From Marinobacter similis (lineage in GTDB: Bacteria > Pseudomonadota > Gammaproteobacteria > Pseudomonadales > Oleiphilaceae), in assembly GCF_000830985.1 (NCBI RefSeq), contig NZ_CP007151.1, positions 3,038,001 to 3,102,000 on the forward strand: DNA of 64,000 nucleotides, in the 5' to 3' direction. The position numbers and the translations under genes were made by a program. Position 1 is the stretch's first letter. Each line of letters begins with the position of its first letter. This document shows positions 42,723 to 53,136 of this stretch, piece by piece. A model generated the notes under the pieces. The model did no database searches. It was not told where the DNA came from and worked only from the letters and a program-made list of their open reading frames with translations.

Positions 42723-43613
42723 CGGAATAGAGGCAATGGCCAGCAAGGTCTGGCCACTGATAATGCCGGCCATCAACGGCGCGTCGCCACCGAGCTGACG
42801 CGCCAGGATGTACGCAGACGTGGCGGTGGGCAGCGCCGCCAGCAGAACCACCACCTGCACCAGCACGCCATCCAAACCCAGCAGCAGAGCCAGCCCCGCC
42901 GCCATCAGCGGAAACGCCAACAGCTTCAGCACCGTCGACACCAGGAACGGCATGGAAGCGCCCCGCAGCGCCTTCAGCTGCAAGCCAGCCCCCACACACA
43001 TCAGGCCCATGGGCAGCGCCAGGTCACTCAACGGCTTGAGGATAGCGGCAAACAGCGGGTGGAAGCCGATTTCGAAGAAACTCCAGACCACCCCGATCAC
43101 CGAGCCGACAATCAGCGGGTTGGTGGCAATGGCCTTCAGCACTGGCTTCACCCGCACCGGTTCATGACTGGCCACCAGCGAAAACATCAGAATGCACAGC
43201 AGGTTCAGCAGCGGCACCATAATGGCCACGGCTATGGCCGTAAGTGAAAGCCCCTCATCGCCCAGCAGCATGCCCCCGGCCGCCAGCCCGACATAGGAAT
43301 TGAACCGGATAGCGCCCTGAAACACCGACGAAAACACCGGCCCGGACCAGCGCCAGATTCGCTGCGCCACAACAAGCACCAGTGTCATGGCCACCAGCAT
43401 GGCAACGATCAGCAGTGCGATGTCGCCGTAGGCTGATGCCGGCAGGCGAGCCTGCCCAAGCTTGAACACCAGCATGGCCGGGAACAGCACGTAATAGGTG
43501 AAGCGCTCGGCCTGAGGCCAGAAATCGCCACCGGGAAAATTCCAGCGCCGGAACACATGCCCCAACATAATCAACACAAACACCGGAACCAGCGCCTGAA
43601 CCATCACCGGCAT
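42699..43613 (-). CDS. AEC (auxin efflux carrier) family transporter
   Basis: 304 residues counted from MPVMVQALVPVFVLIMLG, ATG 43613. This start is better than the TTG 21 bp upstream because it follows a GGAGTG site. The protein has about 10 membrane helices in two repeats, with NSYVGLAAGGM and the family pattern NPLIVGSVIGVVW. AEC proteins export or import small organic acids or auxin-like molecules; the substrate is unknown. It overlaps the convergent znuA gene by 24 bp. Confidence 0.87.
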   Translation of the reverse strand: MPVMVQALVPVFVLIMLGHVFRRWNFPGGDFWPQAERFTYYVLFPAMLVFKLGQARLPASAYGDIALLIVAMLVAMTLVLVVAQRIWRWSGPVFSSVFQGAIRFNSYVGLAAGGMLLGDEGLSLTAIAVAIMVPLLNLLCILMFSLVASHEPVRVKPVLKAIATNPLIVGSVIGVVWSFFEIGFHPLFAAILKPLSDLALPMGLMCVGAGLQLKALRGASMPFLVSTVLKLLAFPLMAAGLALLLGLDGVLVQVVVLLAALPTATSAYILARQLGGDAPLMAGIISGQTLLAIASIPLMLSLLW

Positions 43614-43842
43614 AGAACCACACTCCAGTTGCAACGCGAATAGCCCGGCAGCGCCCCGGCTAAAGTAAATAGGAAGCTAGGGAGGATAGCAGACGGAATC
43701 AGGTTCGTCCTGCCTGAAGCCGCTGGCCTGCGAACCATAGAAAACGTACAAACACAATACATGAAAAAGAATTTGCGGTATTCTTAGGGGAGAATGTAAG
43801 AGAAAAACTGCGGATTGTTAGTTGGCTCTTGAGTTCTGTGCT

Positions 43843-44274
43843 ATGGGTAAATCAGAGTTAAAGCTTTGCAGACTTATCTATTACAGCAGCGCTTCATCGC
43901 ATCTGCAGGACAGCGATGTCGACGCCATCCTTGACGAGGCGGTAACGCGAAACGGAAGATGCGGTATCACGGGTTTACTGGCCTATGATGCGTTCCATTT
44001 TATGCAGATCCTGGAAGGCGAAGACGAGGCCGTGAACAACCTCTACCTCTGCATCGCCGCAGACCCCCGCCATTACGATGTTCGGCTTATCATTTACCAA
44101 CAAATCGAGGAGCGTCGCTTTAGCGAGTGGTCGATGGCCCTGGCGAAACTGCCGGATGTACCTGGCCGGTACATCGACAATCTCTACGGGGGGTTCAAAC
44201 CCCAGCTCTTCTCGCCTGACGACGCCCTGAAATACTTCGACATGCTCCGGCACTATCTGCAGCGGGCGGCCTGA
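43843..44274 (+). CDS. BLUF-domain blue-light photoreceptor (single domain)
   Basis: 143 residues from MGKSELKLCRLIYYSSAS, ATG 43843; an upstream TTG is less likely. All key flavin-contact residues of BLUF are present: Tyr in LIYYS, Asn in TRNGRCGITGLL, Gln in FMQILEGE, and Trp-Ser-Met in FSEWSMALAKL. It would bind FAD non-covalently and shift its absorption on blue light. No output domain is attached, so it must signal by contact with a partner; the nearest candidate is the diguanylate cyclase at 44920, but this is a guess. Confidence 0.93.
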   Translation: MGKSELKLCRLIYYSSASSHLQDSDVDAILDEAVTRNGRCGITGLLAYDAFHFMQILEGEDEAVNNLYLCIAADPRHYDVRLIIYQQIEERRFSEWSMALAKLPDVPGRYIDNLYGGFKPQLFSPDDALKYFDMLRHYLQRAA

Positions 44275-44311
44275 TACCGCGCGTCTATCTCACGCGCTGG
44301 GGCCCAGCCCC

Positions 44312-44689
44312 TTATTCCACAGAAGGCAGGTTGCCACCCAGCATGTTCTCCACCACGGCTGCATTGTAGAAGGTCTCTACTTTCTGGATCTTGTCATCCC
44401 GGACCACAAACCACACCGCAAGCCGCACATCCCCGATCGGCTCGAAGTTGGTCCTGAAATCCAGAATCGCGAACACATGCTCGCCGTCAGCACTGAGCTG
44501 GCGCACGATCAGATCCTTTTGAATGGCGGCCATCCCGAACTGGTAATACAGCATGTCATCGGGACTGAGGAAACGCATGTTCGGCCCCACATACTCAAAC
44601 CCGTCCGGATCCAGCAAGGCCTTGGCCTCGTCGAATCGCTGGGCTCGGGTATCGTCGATGAACTGCGCCACAATATCCTTAGGCTGCAT
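44312..44689 (-). CDS. SnoaL/NTF2-like protein
   Basis: An intact 125-residue protein. The first helices (DIVAQFIDDTRAQRFDEAKALLDPDG) and following beta strands (HVFAILDFRTNFEPIG, RLAVWFVVRDDKIQKVETF) give the cone-shaped NTF2 fold. Such folds hold small ligands or act as isomerases; no catalytic residue can be assigned. It sits alone between the BLUF gene and the diguanylate cyclase gene and is convergent with the former. Confidence 0.82.
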   Translation of the reverse strand: MQPKDIVAQFIDDTRAQRFDEAKALLDPDGFEYVGPNMRFLSPDDMLYYQFGMAAIQKDLIVRQLSADGEHVFAILDFRTNFEPIGDVRLAVWFVVRDDKIQKVETFYNAAVVENMLGGNLPSVE

Positions 44690-44919
44690 GTAAAACTCCG
44701 TTTGGATGCTGGCAAGGGCCTGTTATGCGTGAATATGGAATAAAGTCTACTCCCACTGCTCCTCGATACCAAAAAAACAGGCCGCAACAAACGGACGCTT
44801 TAACGACCTGTTTCGCCCAATCGTAAAAACTTGTGTTTTCTGTACATGAATTGACCGCACCGCTCTCGGGTTTCGCTATACTCCGCTTGGCCTTAACCTG
44901 AAAACCGGTTCATTCTTTG

Positions 44920-46797
44920 ATGAAAACATTCTTCGCACAGCTCCTCACCCTGATTTTGCTCGCGGCACTCGCCAGCAGCACTCTCGCAGCCACCTCCAGC
45001 ATTCGCTTGTCGGAATTAGCAGACGGCCAAGCCTCGCTGGGGCCGCGACTCGCCTTTCTTGAGGACCCCAGCCAGGAGCTGACGCTCACCGATATCACCG
45101 CCCGTCAGGCCCAGGATTGGCAGCCAAGCGAAGCCCAGGTCCCGAATTTTGGCTTCAGCCAGAGCAGCTTCTGGTTCCGCATCGAAATCATCAACGACAG
45201 CACTACCCCAGCCAGTCACCTGATTGAAGTGGGCAACCCGGCCCTGGATTATCTGGATCTTTATGTGGTGGCCAACGGCCAGATTGAGGACAAGGTTTTC
45301 ACTGGCGACCAGCTTCCGCTGTCCACGCGCCCAATAAAGCACCGCAACGTGCTGCTGCCACTGAATATCCCCCAGGACGAGTCACGCACTCTATACCTGC
45401 GGGCTACAAGCGAGGGCGCCGTGCAACTGCCGTTGGACCTGTGGAAGGCGCAGAGCTTCTACGAACAAGACCAGTACAGCCTGGCGGTGCAGATCCTGTT
45501 TGCCGGCATCATGCTGGCGCTGGCGGCCTACAACCTCTTTGTTTGGCTGGTGGTGCGGGAGGCCAGCTATGCCTGGTACGTGCTGAACGTGGTCTCCATC
45601 ACCATCGTGCAACTGGCCCTGCACGGAGTCACTTTCCAGTTCATATGGCCAGAACTGCCCAGCCTGAACAACCTGATACTGGCCGCGGCCATCACCTCCA
45701 ACGTTGGCTTCGTGCTGTTGTTCACCTACAGCTTCCTGAACCTGCACAAACAGGGCCGCTTCCTGCGCTGGTTTACCCTGGGAGGAGCGGGTGCCGCGTT
45801 CTTACTCTGTGCCTTCTCCATGGTGGTCAGTTATGGCATGGCCATGCGCATGGCGGCTCTGATGATCATGGTGGTAGCACCGGCCGCACTGGCGATCGGC
45901 ATTTACCTCTGGGCCAAGGGCGACGTATTGGCCCGCCTGTATACCCTGGCCTGGAGCGTGCTGTTGCTGGGCCACGCCGTGCTGGTGCTCAACAAAATGG
46001 GCGTGCTGCCGCGCAACGTGCTGTTCGAATACGCCCCGCAATTCGGCGCCGCCCTGGAAGTACTGCTGTTCTCCTTTGCCCTGGCCTACCGGATCAACCT
46101 GGAGCGCCAGCGGCGCTATGAGGCGCAGAGCAACGCCCTGGTTTCGGAACGGCTCGCCCGCTCAGCCAAGGAGCAGGCCCTGCAGGTGCAGAAAGAAGCC
46201 AATGAGCATCTGGAAGTCCGGGTAGCCGAGCGTACCCAGGCACTGAAAAGCGCCAATAAACGCCTGGAGGAAATGACCGCCATCGACGGCCTGACCCAGG
46301 TGAAAAACCGCGCCTTCTTTGACCGCCAGCTCGCCGACGAATGGCGCCGCAACGCCCGGGAACGCCACGACATGTCCCTACTGTTGCTAGACGTGGACCA
46401 TTTCAAGAAAGTGAACGATACCTACGGCCACTTGGCCGGCGATGCCTGCCTCAAGCACATGGCCCAGCTATGCCGGGAGTGCCTGAACCGGCCAGGGGAT
46501 TTCGTGGCCCGCTACGGCGGCGAGGAATTTGCCATCCTGCTGTGCCATACCGACCTGAAAGGCGCCGGCATTGTGGCTGAGCGCATGCGCGAGAAAGTGG
46601 AATCCACACCGCTGAACTGGGAGGGCAAAACCATCACCCTCACCGTGAGCATCGGCGTGTCCGCCATCCTCCCTAAAGCGCATGAGGACATGACCCGGCT
46701 CATCCGGTGTGCAGATGACGCGCTCTATGCCGCCAAACACGCCGGCCGCAACCAAACCAAGGCCTCCAACGGCAGTCTTGAGGTGTTTTCGGTTTAA
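44920..46797 (+). CDS. Diguanylate cyclase with 7TMR-DISM sensor region
   Basis: 625 residues. Order: signal peptide (residues 1-22), a periplasmic 7TMR-DISMED2 beta domain (about 35-160, containing FWFRIEIINDSTTPASHLIEV), seven membrane helices (about 185-385), a short coiled coil (about 395-450), and a GGDEF domain (about 455-620). The catalytic motif is GGEEF in FVARYGGEEFAILL, and an RxxD inhibitory site (RPGD) lies five residues ahead, so product inhibition is expected. It makes c-di-GMP from GTP in response to a periplasmic ligand, perhaps a carbohydrate. Confidence 0.94.
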   Translation: MKTFFAQLLTLILLAALASSTLAATSSIRLSELADGQASLGPRLAFLEDPSQELTLTDITARQAQDWQPSEAQVPNFGFSQSSFWFRIEIINDSTTPASHLIEVGNPALDYLDLYVVANGQIEDKVFTGDQLPLSTRPIKHRNVLLPLNIPQDESRTLYLRATSEGAVQLPLDLWKAQSFYEQDQYSLAVQILFAGIMLALAAYNLFVWLVVREASYAWYVLNVVSITIVQLALHGVTFQFIWPELPSLNNLILAAAITSNVGFVLLFTYSFLNLHKQGRFLRWFTLGGAGAAFLLCAFSMVVSYGMAMRMAALMIMVVAPAALAIGIYLWAKGDVLARLYTLAWSVLLLGHAVLVLNKMGVLPRNVLFEYAPQFGAALEVLLFSFALAYRINLERQRRYEAQSNALVSERLARSAKEQALQVQKEANEHLEVRVAERTQALKSANKRLEEMTAIDGLTQVKNRAFFDRQLADEWRRNARERHDMSLLLLDVDHFKKVNDTYGHLAGDACLKHMAQLCRECLNRPGDFVARYGGEEFAILLCHTDLKGAGIVAERMREKVESTPLNWEGKTITLTVSIGVSAILPKAHEDMTRLIRCADDALYAAKHAGRNQTKASNGSLEVFSV

Positions 46798-46907
46798 AGG
46801 CCGAAGCCGTGACCGAAAAGCCCTGATCGACAAGCCCTGAACAAAAAGGAGCGGACCAGATAACCCGGACCGCTCCCCTCGTTTTCGCCAACCTCAGCGA
46901 CTACCCG

Positions 46908-47402
46908 CTATTCCTTGGGCATCACCATCTGGAAGTAAGCAGTTTTTGGCGTCACCCCCGGTTCCAGCGCAGCCGGGGCTGGTGCGCCGGCCACCGGCAA
47001 GGACCGGATGTAAGCGTAAAGCGCCCGAACATCTGGCTCTTCCATTTCATTCAATACCCACCAGGGCATGGGCGGTCTCGCTTCATGGTTTTCAGCACAG
47101 ACACCCACTCATCCTCGCTCATCTCGCTGGCAAACAGCCGCAGGTTGCTGGCGTAGGTGGTACCCCAGGGGCTTGCCAGCCCAGGGTATCGCCCATGAGC
47201 ACTGGCTTTCAGGCACCGTGCCCTCGCTGGGCATGTAACCGGCAGTATGGCAATCGTTGCAGCCGGACATCTTGACCAGGTAACGGCCCCGATCAATCTC
47301 GGCCTGATCGCTGCTGGCGCTGTCAGCCAGCGCGGTGGTGGGGGTGGTGGGAAGGGTGGCGCACAAAAACAACGTTGCTGCCAATAACAGGGAACCTTTC
47401 AT
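46908..47402 (-). CDS. Periplasmic monohaem cytochrome c (frameshifted)
   Basis: 165 residues after repair. Start chosen at MKGSLLLAATLFL (ATG 47402) with a GGAGG site 5 bp ahead. A signal peptide is followed by one haem-binding site, MSGCNDCHTAGYM, and an axial methionine candidate in the C-terminal half (RPPMPWWVLNEM). Three bases are missing, near 47201, 47166 and 47084 (runs of G or C shortened). The protein resembles small cytochromes that accompany redox enzymes; the partner is not evident. Confidence 0.83.
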
Positions 47403-47636
47403 AGGAACCTCCACTATCAGAACGGAACATCGTTAAAGAGAATCGAGCGACACACTCAAAAGTGCGCGCCGACACGCCTTCAAGAGTGGATGAACGGGTT
47501 CTTAGCGCCTGGAGAGGCCCCGGAACGGGCCTCCTCGCTGGGGATCAAGCCTTTCTGTCCCTGGCTGGAAGGTAACTCTCAAATTATCACCACGGCCGTG
47601 GTTCGACAATAGCCTGAGAGCACCTTCCCCAGGTGT

Positions 47637-48065
47637 TTATTCCACCGTAATGGTGATCTTTTCAGACATCACCGGATCGCTGTGCGGCACGTGGGCGTAG
47701 TTGCCCAACAACAGCTGCAGGGTGTGCTCGCCCGGTGCCAGCATGATCTCGGTTTCCGTCTGGCCACCACCGAAATGCTTGACCTGATCGGAGGCCGGCA
47801 ACGGCTTGCTCAAATCCGACGGCACGTCGGTATCGATCAACAGATGGTGATGCCCGGTACCCTCTTTATCCATACCGGCCGGTGCCACCCCCATATTACG
47901 CAGGCCAAACACCACCTTCACGGGGCTTTGCACGGTATCGCCGTCGCTAGGCTGCACAAAATACACTTCTGCATTGGCGGGGGCCGCCGACATATGGCTA
48001 TCGGCCAGCGCGCCTACCGGTGCGAGCAATACCGCCGAGAATAAAGTAGCTGCAATCCTGTTCAT
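47637..48065 (-). CDS. DUF4399 periplasmic protein
   Basis: An intact 142-residue protein with a signal peptide (cut near GALADSH). It has the DUF4399 core: VYFVQPSDGDTVQSPVKVVFG, GTGHHHLLID, FGGGQTETEI and GEHTLQLLLGNYAHVPH. The several histidines suggest metal binding, but the role of the family is unknown. It is upstream of the cytochrome c gene on the same strand, with 234 bp between, so joint transcription is uncertain. Confidence 0.85.
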   Translation of the reverse strand: MNRIAATLFSAVLLAPVGALADSHMSAAPANAEVYFVQPSDGDTVQSPVKVVFGLRNMGVAPAGMDKEGTGHHHLLIDTDVPSDLSKPLPASDQVKHFGGGQTETEIMLAPGEHTLQLLLGNYAHVPHSDPVMSEKITITVE

Positions 48066-48118
48066 GTTACGTCCTCCCTTTCATTGGTCTGATGTCAGTC
48101 TAGTAGACGTTCGCAACC

Positions 48119-49498
48119 TCAGCATTCTGTGATGCTGACCGCGAGCCCGCCCAGGGAGGTTTCCTTGTATTTATGGGACATTTCCAGCCCGGTTTGGCGC
48201 ATCGCCTCGATACAGTTATCCAGCGGCATGAAGTGCTTACCGTCACCGCGCAGCGCCAGCGAGGCGGCCGAATAAGCCTTGATGGCACCAAAGCCATTAC
48301 GCTCGATACAGGGTACCTGCACCAGCCCCTTCACCGGATCGCAGGTCATGCCCAGATGATGTTCCAGCGCAATCTCGGCGGCATTCTCCACCTGCCGGGC
48401 GGTGCCACCACGCACTTCACACAAACCGGCAGCGGCCATGGCAGCGGCTGAGCCGACCTCGCCCTGGCAACCCACCTCGGCACCGGAAATGGAACTGCGC
48501 TGTTTGATCAGGCCACCAATGGCACTGGCCGTTAGCAGGAAGTCGTGCACCTGCTCCCGCGTGCCCTGCTCGTGGGTGACAAAGTAATACAGCACCGCCG
48601 GAATCACCCCGGCCGCGCCGTTGGTGGGCGCCGTCACAACCATATTGCCAGCGGCATTTTCCTCGTTCACGGCCATGGCGTAGGCGCACAGCCAGTCATT
48701 GATGTTCGCCGCTTTCGGCTTGTTCTTGATGCCTTGGTACAGACCCCTGGCCCGCCGGGGAATCTCCAGCCCACCCGGCAGCATGCCGTCTGCCGCCAGG
48801 CCACTCTCGATGCAGGTCCGCATGGCACGCCAGATGTTATCCAGGCCTTCAACCAGCGTGCTCTCATCCCCATGCTCAAGCTCGTTCACCCACTTCATCC
48901 GTGCGATGGAAAGCTGGTGCTCATCCGCGAGCACCAGCAAGGCGTTGGCCGAATCAAAGGGATAGGTAGAGGAATCGATTTCTGCGAATTTCAGCGGCGC
49001 CTGCAGCTGGTCAATTTCAGCCAGGGTATTGATGAAGCCGCCACCGATGGAGAAATAGGTTTCGGTGAACAGCAGCTTGCCCTCACCGTTCATCAGCTCA
49101 AACACCATGCCATTGGTGTGCTGTGGCAGTGGCTTTCCGGTATCGAAAACAATATCGCGGAATGGGATGAATTGAGCGGTGCGATTCTGGTCCAGCTCGA
49201 CACAATCGCTTTGCCAAAGCTGAGTTACCAGCGCCTGTACGTCGGTATCAACCAGACTCACCGGCAGGTAGCCGTGCAAACCCAGGGCAACCGCCCGATC
49301 GGTGGAATGGCCTTTGCCAGTAAAGGCCAAAGAGCCTTTGAGGGTGCATCGGATGGTGGCGCCTTCCAAACTTGCCGCATCCAACGCCTGCTCTCTAATC
49401 CGGCCAACGAAATCGTGGGCGGCAACCATCGGCCCAACGGTATGGGAACTCGACGGCCCGACCCCTATTTTGAACAGATCCAACACACTGATGAACAT
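48119..49498 (-). CDS. sdaA: L-serine ammonia-lyase, iron-sulfur dependent
   Basis: An intact 459-residue single-chain enzyme: an N-terminal beta domain ([23 protein letters not shown]) and a C-terminal alpha domain with [21 protein letters not shown] and [18 protein letters not shown], which hold the cluster-binding cysteines. It deaminates serine to pyruvate and ammonia through a [4Fe-4S] cluster. The length matches E. coli SdaA/SdaB (454-455). Monocistronic here, upstream of the DUF4399 gene. Confidence 0.96.
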   Translation of the reverse strand: MFISVLDLFKIGVGPSSSHTVGPMVAAHDFVGRIREQALDAASLEGATIRCTLKGSLAFTGKGHSTDRAVALGLHGYLPVSLVDTDVQALVTQLWQSDCVELDQNRTAQFIPFRDIVFDTGKPLPQHTNGMVFELMNGEGKLLFTETYFSIGGGFINTLAEIDQLQAPLKFAEIDSSTYPFDSANALLVLADEHQLSIARMKWVNELEHGDESTLVEGLDNIWRAMRTCIESGLAADGMLPGGLEIPRRARGLYQGIKNKPKAANINDWLCAYAMAVNEENAAGNMVVTAPTNGAAGVIPAVLYYFVTHEQGTREQVHDFLLTASAIGGLIKQRSSISGAEVGCQGEVGSAAAMAAAGLCEVRGGTARQVENAAEIALEHHLGMTCDPVKGLVQVPCIERNGFGAIKAYSAASLALRGDGKHFMPLDNCIEAMRQTGLEMSHKYKETSLGGLAVSITEC

Positions 49499-49585
49499 GG
49501 CAGCCTTACAGTCGCGGAGTGTAAGAAAAGTCTAGCACGACCGCGAAAACTGTAGGCTGCCTGCCCTGTTTACTAACGCCCTCTG

Positions 49586-51479
49586 TTAAAGCCCAGTGAT
49601 ATCCCTCAGCACCTGCTGGTAAGTCTCCAGTGGAAGCGTTTCGGGCGCTTCACTGGTACCGTCAATAAGTGCCTGCTGCATTCGGGCGTTGAACTCGGTA
49701 ATGGTTTCATTGACCAGCAGAGGAGACGCTACAAGGCTTGGCGGAGCGCGGTGCAGAGTAGCCTGCTCGTAGTCATAGGCAATGCCCAGCCCGGTGCCCT
49801 CGTCATACTGGCGCACAAAAATTTCCATGCCGCGCGGCACACCCACAGACTCATCGAAGCCGACTGGTACCACAACAGAGCCCATTTGCGTGGTTGAACC
49901 AAAGTCACAGGTGCGGCCACCGGTGGGTCCGGGGCTCAACACAAGGGCATCCAGCCGTATCGGATTCAGGTTGCTGTCCAGCACCGGATCCCCGTTTTCA
50001 TCCACCAGAGCGTCCATAACCGAGGTGGTGTAATCCCGTTCCTCAACAATGCCCTGAAGTTCCTCTTCGGTGGGTGCCTGGTTCGGATCGTCAACAGCAA
50101 CCAGCCCAAACAACGCGGCCGTGCGGGGGCCTACCCGGCCAGTTTCCACAATACCCTCAATGTCCGTGCATTCAGACCGGCCATGGGCCACGGAACTCCG
50201 GTCAGCCAACAGATCAATGGCTGCGCTGCTCACGCAGGCGCGCTCGCTGACGCCGCCCTCAGCTTCAAACGTCTTGAAATATTCGTTGATATCGTAGTGT
50301 CTGGAACCCGCCCCTCTGTTCACAAAATCAGGCAGGTAGACGTCATAGATAGTGGCGCCCATGCTCTCAAGCTTTTCCACTGCTTGCGCAATCAATTCGC
50401 CCTGGCGACCGGTTCCCGCCGCACTGGTGTTGGTGCCAAGTTGCCTGACCACACCGATATTACGACCAGCCACCCCATGCACATCCCTATCCAGGAACTC
50501 TACGTAGCTGTCGGGCCGCATCTCGTCCGGGTACAGCAGCGTTTTGGGGTCGCGGGAGTCCACGCCAGCCATGGCTTGCAGCATCAACGCCGCGTCTTTC
50601 ACGGTTCGCGTCATGGGCCCGCCGGTATCGCGGGTATGACTCAATGGGAAGATACCGTGCTGCGATATAACACCCAGACTGGGGCGAATACCCACCAAGC
50701 CATTAACCGAAGAAGGATGGCGAATCGACTGACAGGTATCGCTACCAGTGCCGCCCAGAGCGAAGTTGGACGCAATTGATGCGCCAGTGCCCGAGGATGA
50801 GCCTGCAGGACTTTCGCTGGTGTTGTAGGGGTTGCTCACCTGGATGGCGCGATTGGAAAAGCCCGTGGTAAAAAACGCAAACTCGTCCTGATTGGCCTTA
50901 CCCAAAATCAGTGCACCGGCCGCACGCAACTTGGCCACTGAGTGAGCGTCAACGCCGGCCTGGTGGCCCAGCATGCTGTACGAGCCTGTGTGCTCGGGTA
51001 ATCCACGGTGTCGTAATTGTCCTTCAGAAGTACCGGCATGCAATGCAGGAAACGCTCACCGATGCCGTCATCGCTGGCATACAGGGCATCCAGCGCCCTG
51101 GCCTGCTCAAGCGCCAGCGGTTGATCGCCAGCACGCCACGCACGGGCAAACCATTAGCGGGTTGAGGGGCGTCATTGAAGGCATAGATGCGGTCAATGTA
51201 CATCTGAGCCAGTGATTCGCAGGTAACCGGACTGCCGTCCTCAAGCACCCGCCTCCCCGCGAGGGCCTCGTGCACTTGGTCCATGGTGGTTTCTTCCAGC
51301 GTAAACAAACCGACTTCAAAAGGTTCTTCAATGGGTGGCTCTTCCCCCGGCGGTTCACCGGGGGAGTTGTCGGTAATGTCGTTCGTTGAATTGGAGCCGC
51401 TCGAACTACCGGAACCGGGACAGCCGCTAAGCATCAGCAGGCTGATTAACAGAAGCGAAATACATAATTTATGACTCAT
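49586..51479 (-). CDS. Lipoprotein amidase (amidase signature family; frameshifted)
   Basis: About 631 residues after repair. The N-terminus MSHKLCISLLLISLLMLSGC is a lipoprotein signal with cleavage before Cys, then a Ser/Gly/Pro/Glu-rich linker. The amidase domain holds the catalytic Lys in LLKDNYDT, and the glycine/serine-rich signature SPAGSSSGTGASIASNFALG with GTGSDT, giving the Ser-cisSer-Lys triad. Amidases of this family split small amides. It is larger than usual (about 470-500), because of the N-terminal extension and an acidic C-terminal segment. Bases are missing near 51121 and 50988. Outer-membrane attachment is inferred. Confidence 0.88.
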
Positions 51480-51849
51480 ACTACCGATACCTCATAAGGC
51501 ATGATGAGAGAATCTAGAAAATGCTTCCGTGCGGTGTCGTGACCCTTAGAAAGCTTGGGTAGCAAGTAGTGGGCCAGCATGAGTCAAAGGCGCATCGGCT
51601 GTGCAGGAAGACCATATGTAGCAATGACATACACGTGTTTGACCAAAACATTACGCTGAACTGAAATTCACTTTGCGCGCCCTTAATTGGTGCAGAAATG
51701 ACCGAAACGTTTCCAGCACCTCGTCCACTCTCATAATTCCCCTGCATTTAGCCGAAGGCCACGGTTGAAAAAGGCCGCAAGACCATCACCTAGACTGTCA
51801 TACAGGCAACTCAATACTCAGGTTTGTTTCGAACGAAAGGATATTCACT
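51480..51849. other. Intergenic region between divergent amidase and oxidoreductase genes
   Basis: 370 bp with no supported gene. It must contain promoters for both divergent genes. A 77-codon open frame on the minus strand has no ribosome-binding site or family features. The last bases before 51850 include GAAAGGA, a ribosome-binding site for the oxidoreductase. Confidence 0.5.
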
Positions 51850-52895
51850 ATGGAAAATCGCAAAGTTCGCTGGGGAATCCTCGGCACCGCCGAAATTGCC
51901 ACCAAGGTTGTGGCAGGCATGCACGATGCGGAAAACGCCGAGGTAGTCGCGGTTGCAAGCCGCGCCCTGGACCGCGCACAAGCCTGGGCCGATGAGCAAA
52001 ACGTTCCGCAGGCATTCGGCTCCTACGATGAGCTGCTCGCAGATGACAGCATCGACGCTGTTTACCTGCCCGTGCCGACCGCGCATCGCAACGACTGGAT
52101 CAAGAAAGCGGCGCGCGCCGGCAAGCACGTGTACGCCGAAAAACCGCTGGCCGACGGCGTCGAAGAGGCCATCGAGGTGTGCAAGGAAAACGGCGTGCAG
52201 TTCATGGACGGCACCATGTGGCTGCACAGCAACCGCACCCATGAAATTGAGCAGCGTATTGCCAACGGCGACATCGGCGAAGTACGGCGCGTCACCAGCG
52301 CCTTCACCTTCAAAGCGCCCGATAAAGAATGGTACGAAGGTGGCAATGGCCGCACCGACAAAACCCGGGAGCCCATGGGCTGCTTTGGCGATCAGGCTGG
52401 TATCCGATCAGCGCCACTATGTGGAGCTTCGGCTACGAACTGCCTGAAAAAGTGCAGATGACCCACGTCTCCAAGAACTCGGTCGACACCATCGTCGCCT
52501 GTGGCGGTGCGCTCTGGTTCTCCGGCGGCCGCATGGCAACCTTTGATGCTGGTTGTGAGCTCGCCCATCGCTCGCAAGTAGAAACAGTCGGCGACGCTGG
52601 ACTCATCAAAATCGAAGACCTGGTTGGCGGCCAGGGACGAAGCGGTTTCTTTGGGGCCTATGGCGAGCCCTTCACCGGTAGCTCCTACTACATACTCGGT
52701 GATGTTGACGGCAAAGACACCGAGCAACAGGTAGAGCCGTGTGACCACGTAGTGAAGCTGGTTGAGAAGTTCTCGAGCATCGTTCTCAGTGGCGAGTTAG
52801 AGGCGAAGTGGCCAGAGCGTAGCATGGCCTGTCATAGAGTTATGTCGGCGCTGTTTGAATCGGCGGAATCGGATGGGGCTGTTGTTGCTCTGTAA
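51850..52895 (+). CDS. Gfo/Idh/MocA family oxidoreductase (frameshifted)
   Basis: 348 residues after one G is restored near 52393 (CAGGC where CAGGGC is expected, giving FGDQGWYPISATMW). The N-terminus RWGILGTAEIATKVVAG is the NAD(P)-binding Rossmann motif, and YAEKPLADGVEEA holds the family EKP lysine. The C-terminal domain provides the substrate site. These enzymes oxidise or reduce sugars or related polyols; the substrate is unknown. It is the last ordinary gene before the cassette array. Confidence 0.88.
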
Positions 52896-52934
52896 GGGCC
52901 GTTGAAAGCACAAGCTTCAAGCACGCCAAACTAC

Positions 52935-53008
52935 ATGCGGCCCAGCATTGCGGTGGAAACCATCATTAAAGGAAGCTTGCGAGTGATGGTTGCCTGCTGG
53001 GCCCGTAT
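52935..53008. repeat. Large imperfect inverted repeat next to the cassette array
   Basis: GCGGCCCAGCA and AAACCATCA on the left side match TGATGGTT and TGCTGGGCCCG on the right, giving a long imperfect hairpin around a 20-nt centre. It lies between the oxidoreductase stop and the first attC-like site and may be a degenerate recombination site or an unrelated repeat. Confidence 0.55.
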
Positions 53009-53045
53009 CATCATGGGGCTTTAGCTCTCATTTGGAATTGTCTTG

Positions 53046-53130
53046 GCGTAACGCCATCCAACATGCGGGGCTACGCAATGCAGGCGAAGCCGCAATGCAG
53101 TAGCGGTCGCGGTGACTGGCCTTGTTACAT
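53046..53130 (-). other. attC-like site 1
   Basis: On the minus strand ATGTAACAAGGCC opens the site and GGCGTTACGCC closes it, with a palindrome between (GCATTGCGGCTTCGCCTGCATTGC). It follows the gene at 53137. Confidence 0.75.
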
Positions 53131-53136
53131 AGCACG

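Noticed and set aside
51514..51747. 77-codon frame between amidase and oxidoreductase genes
   Set aside because: Composition unlike a real protein, no ribosome-binding site, no family.
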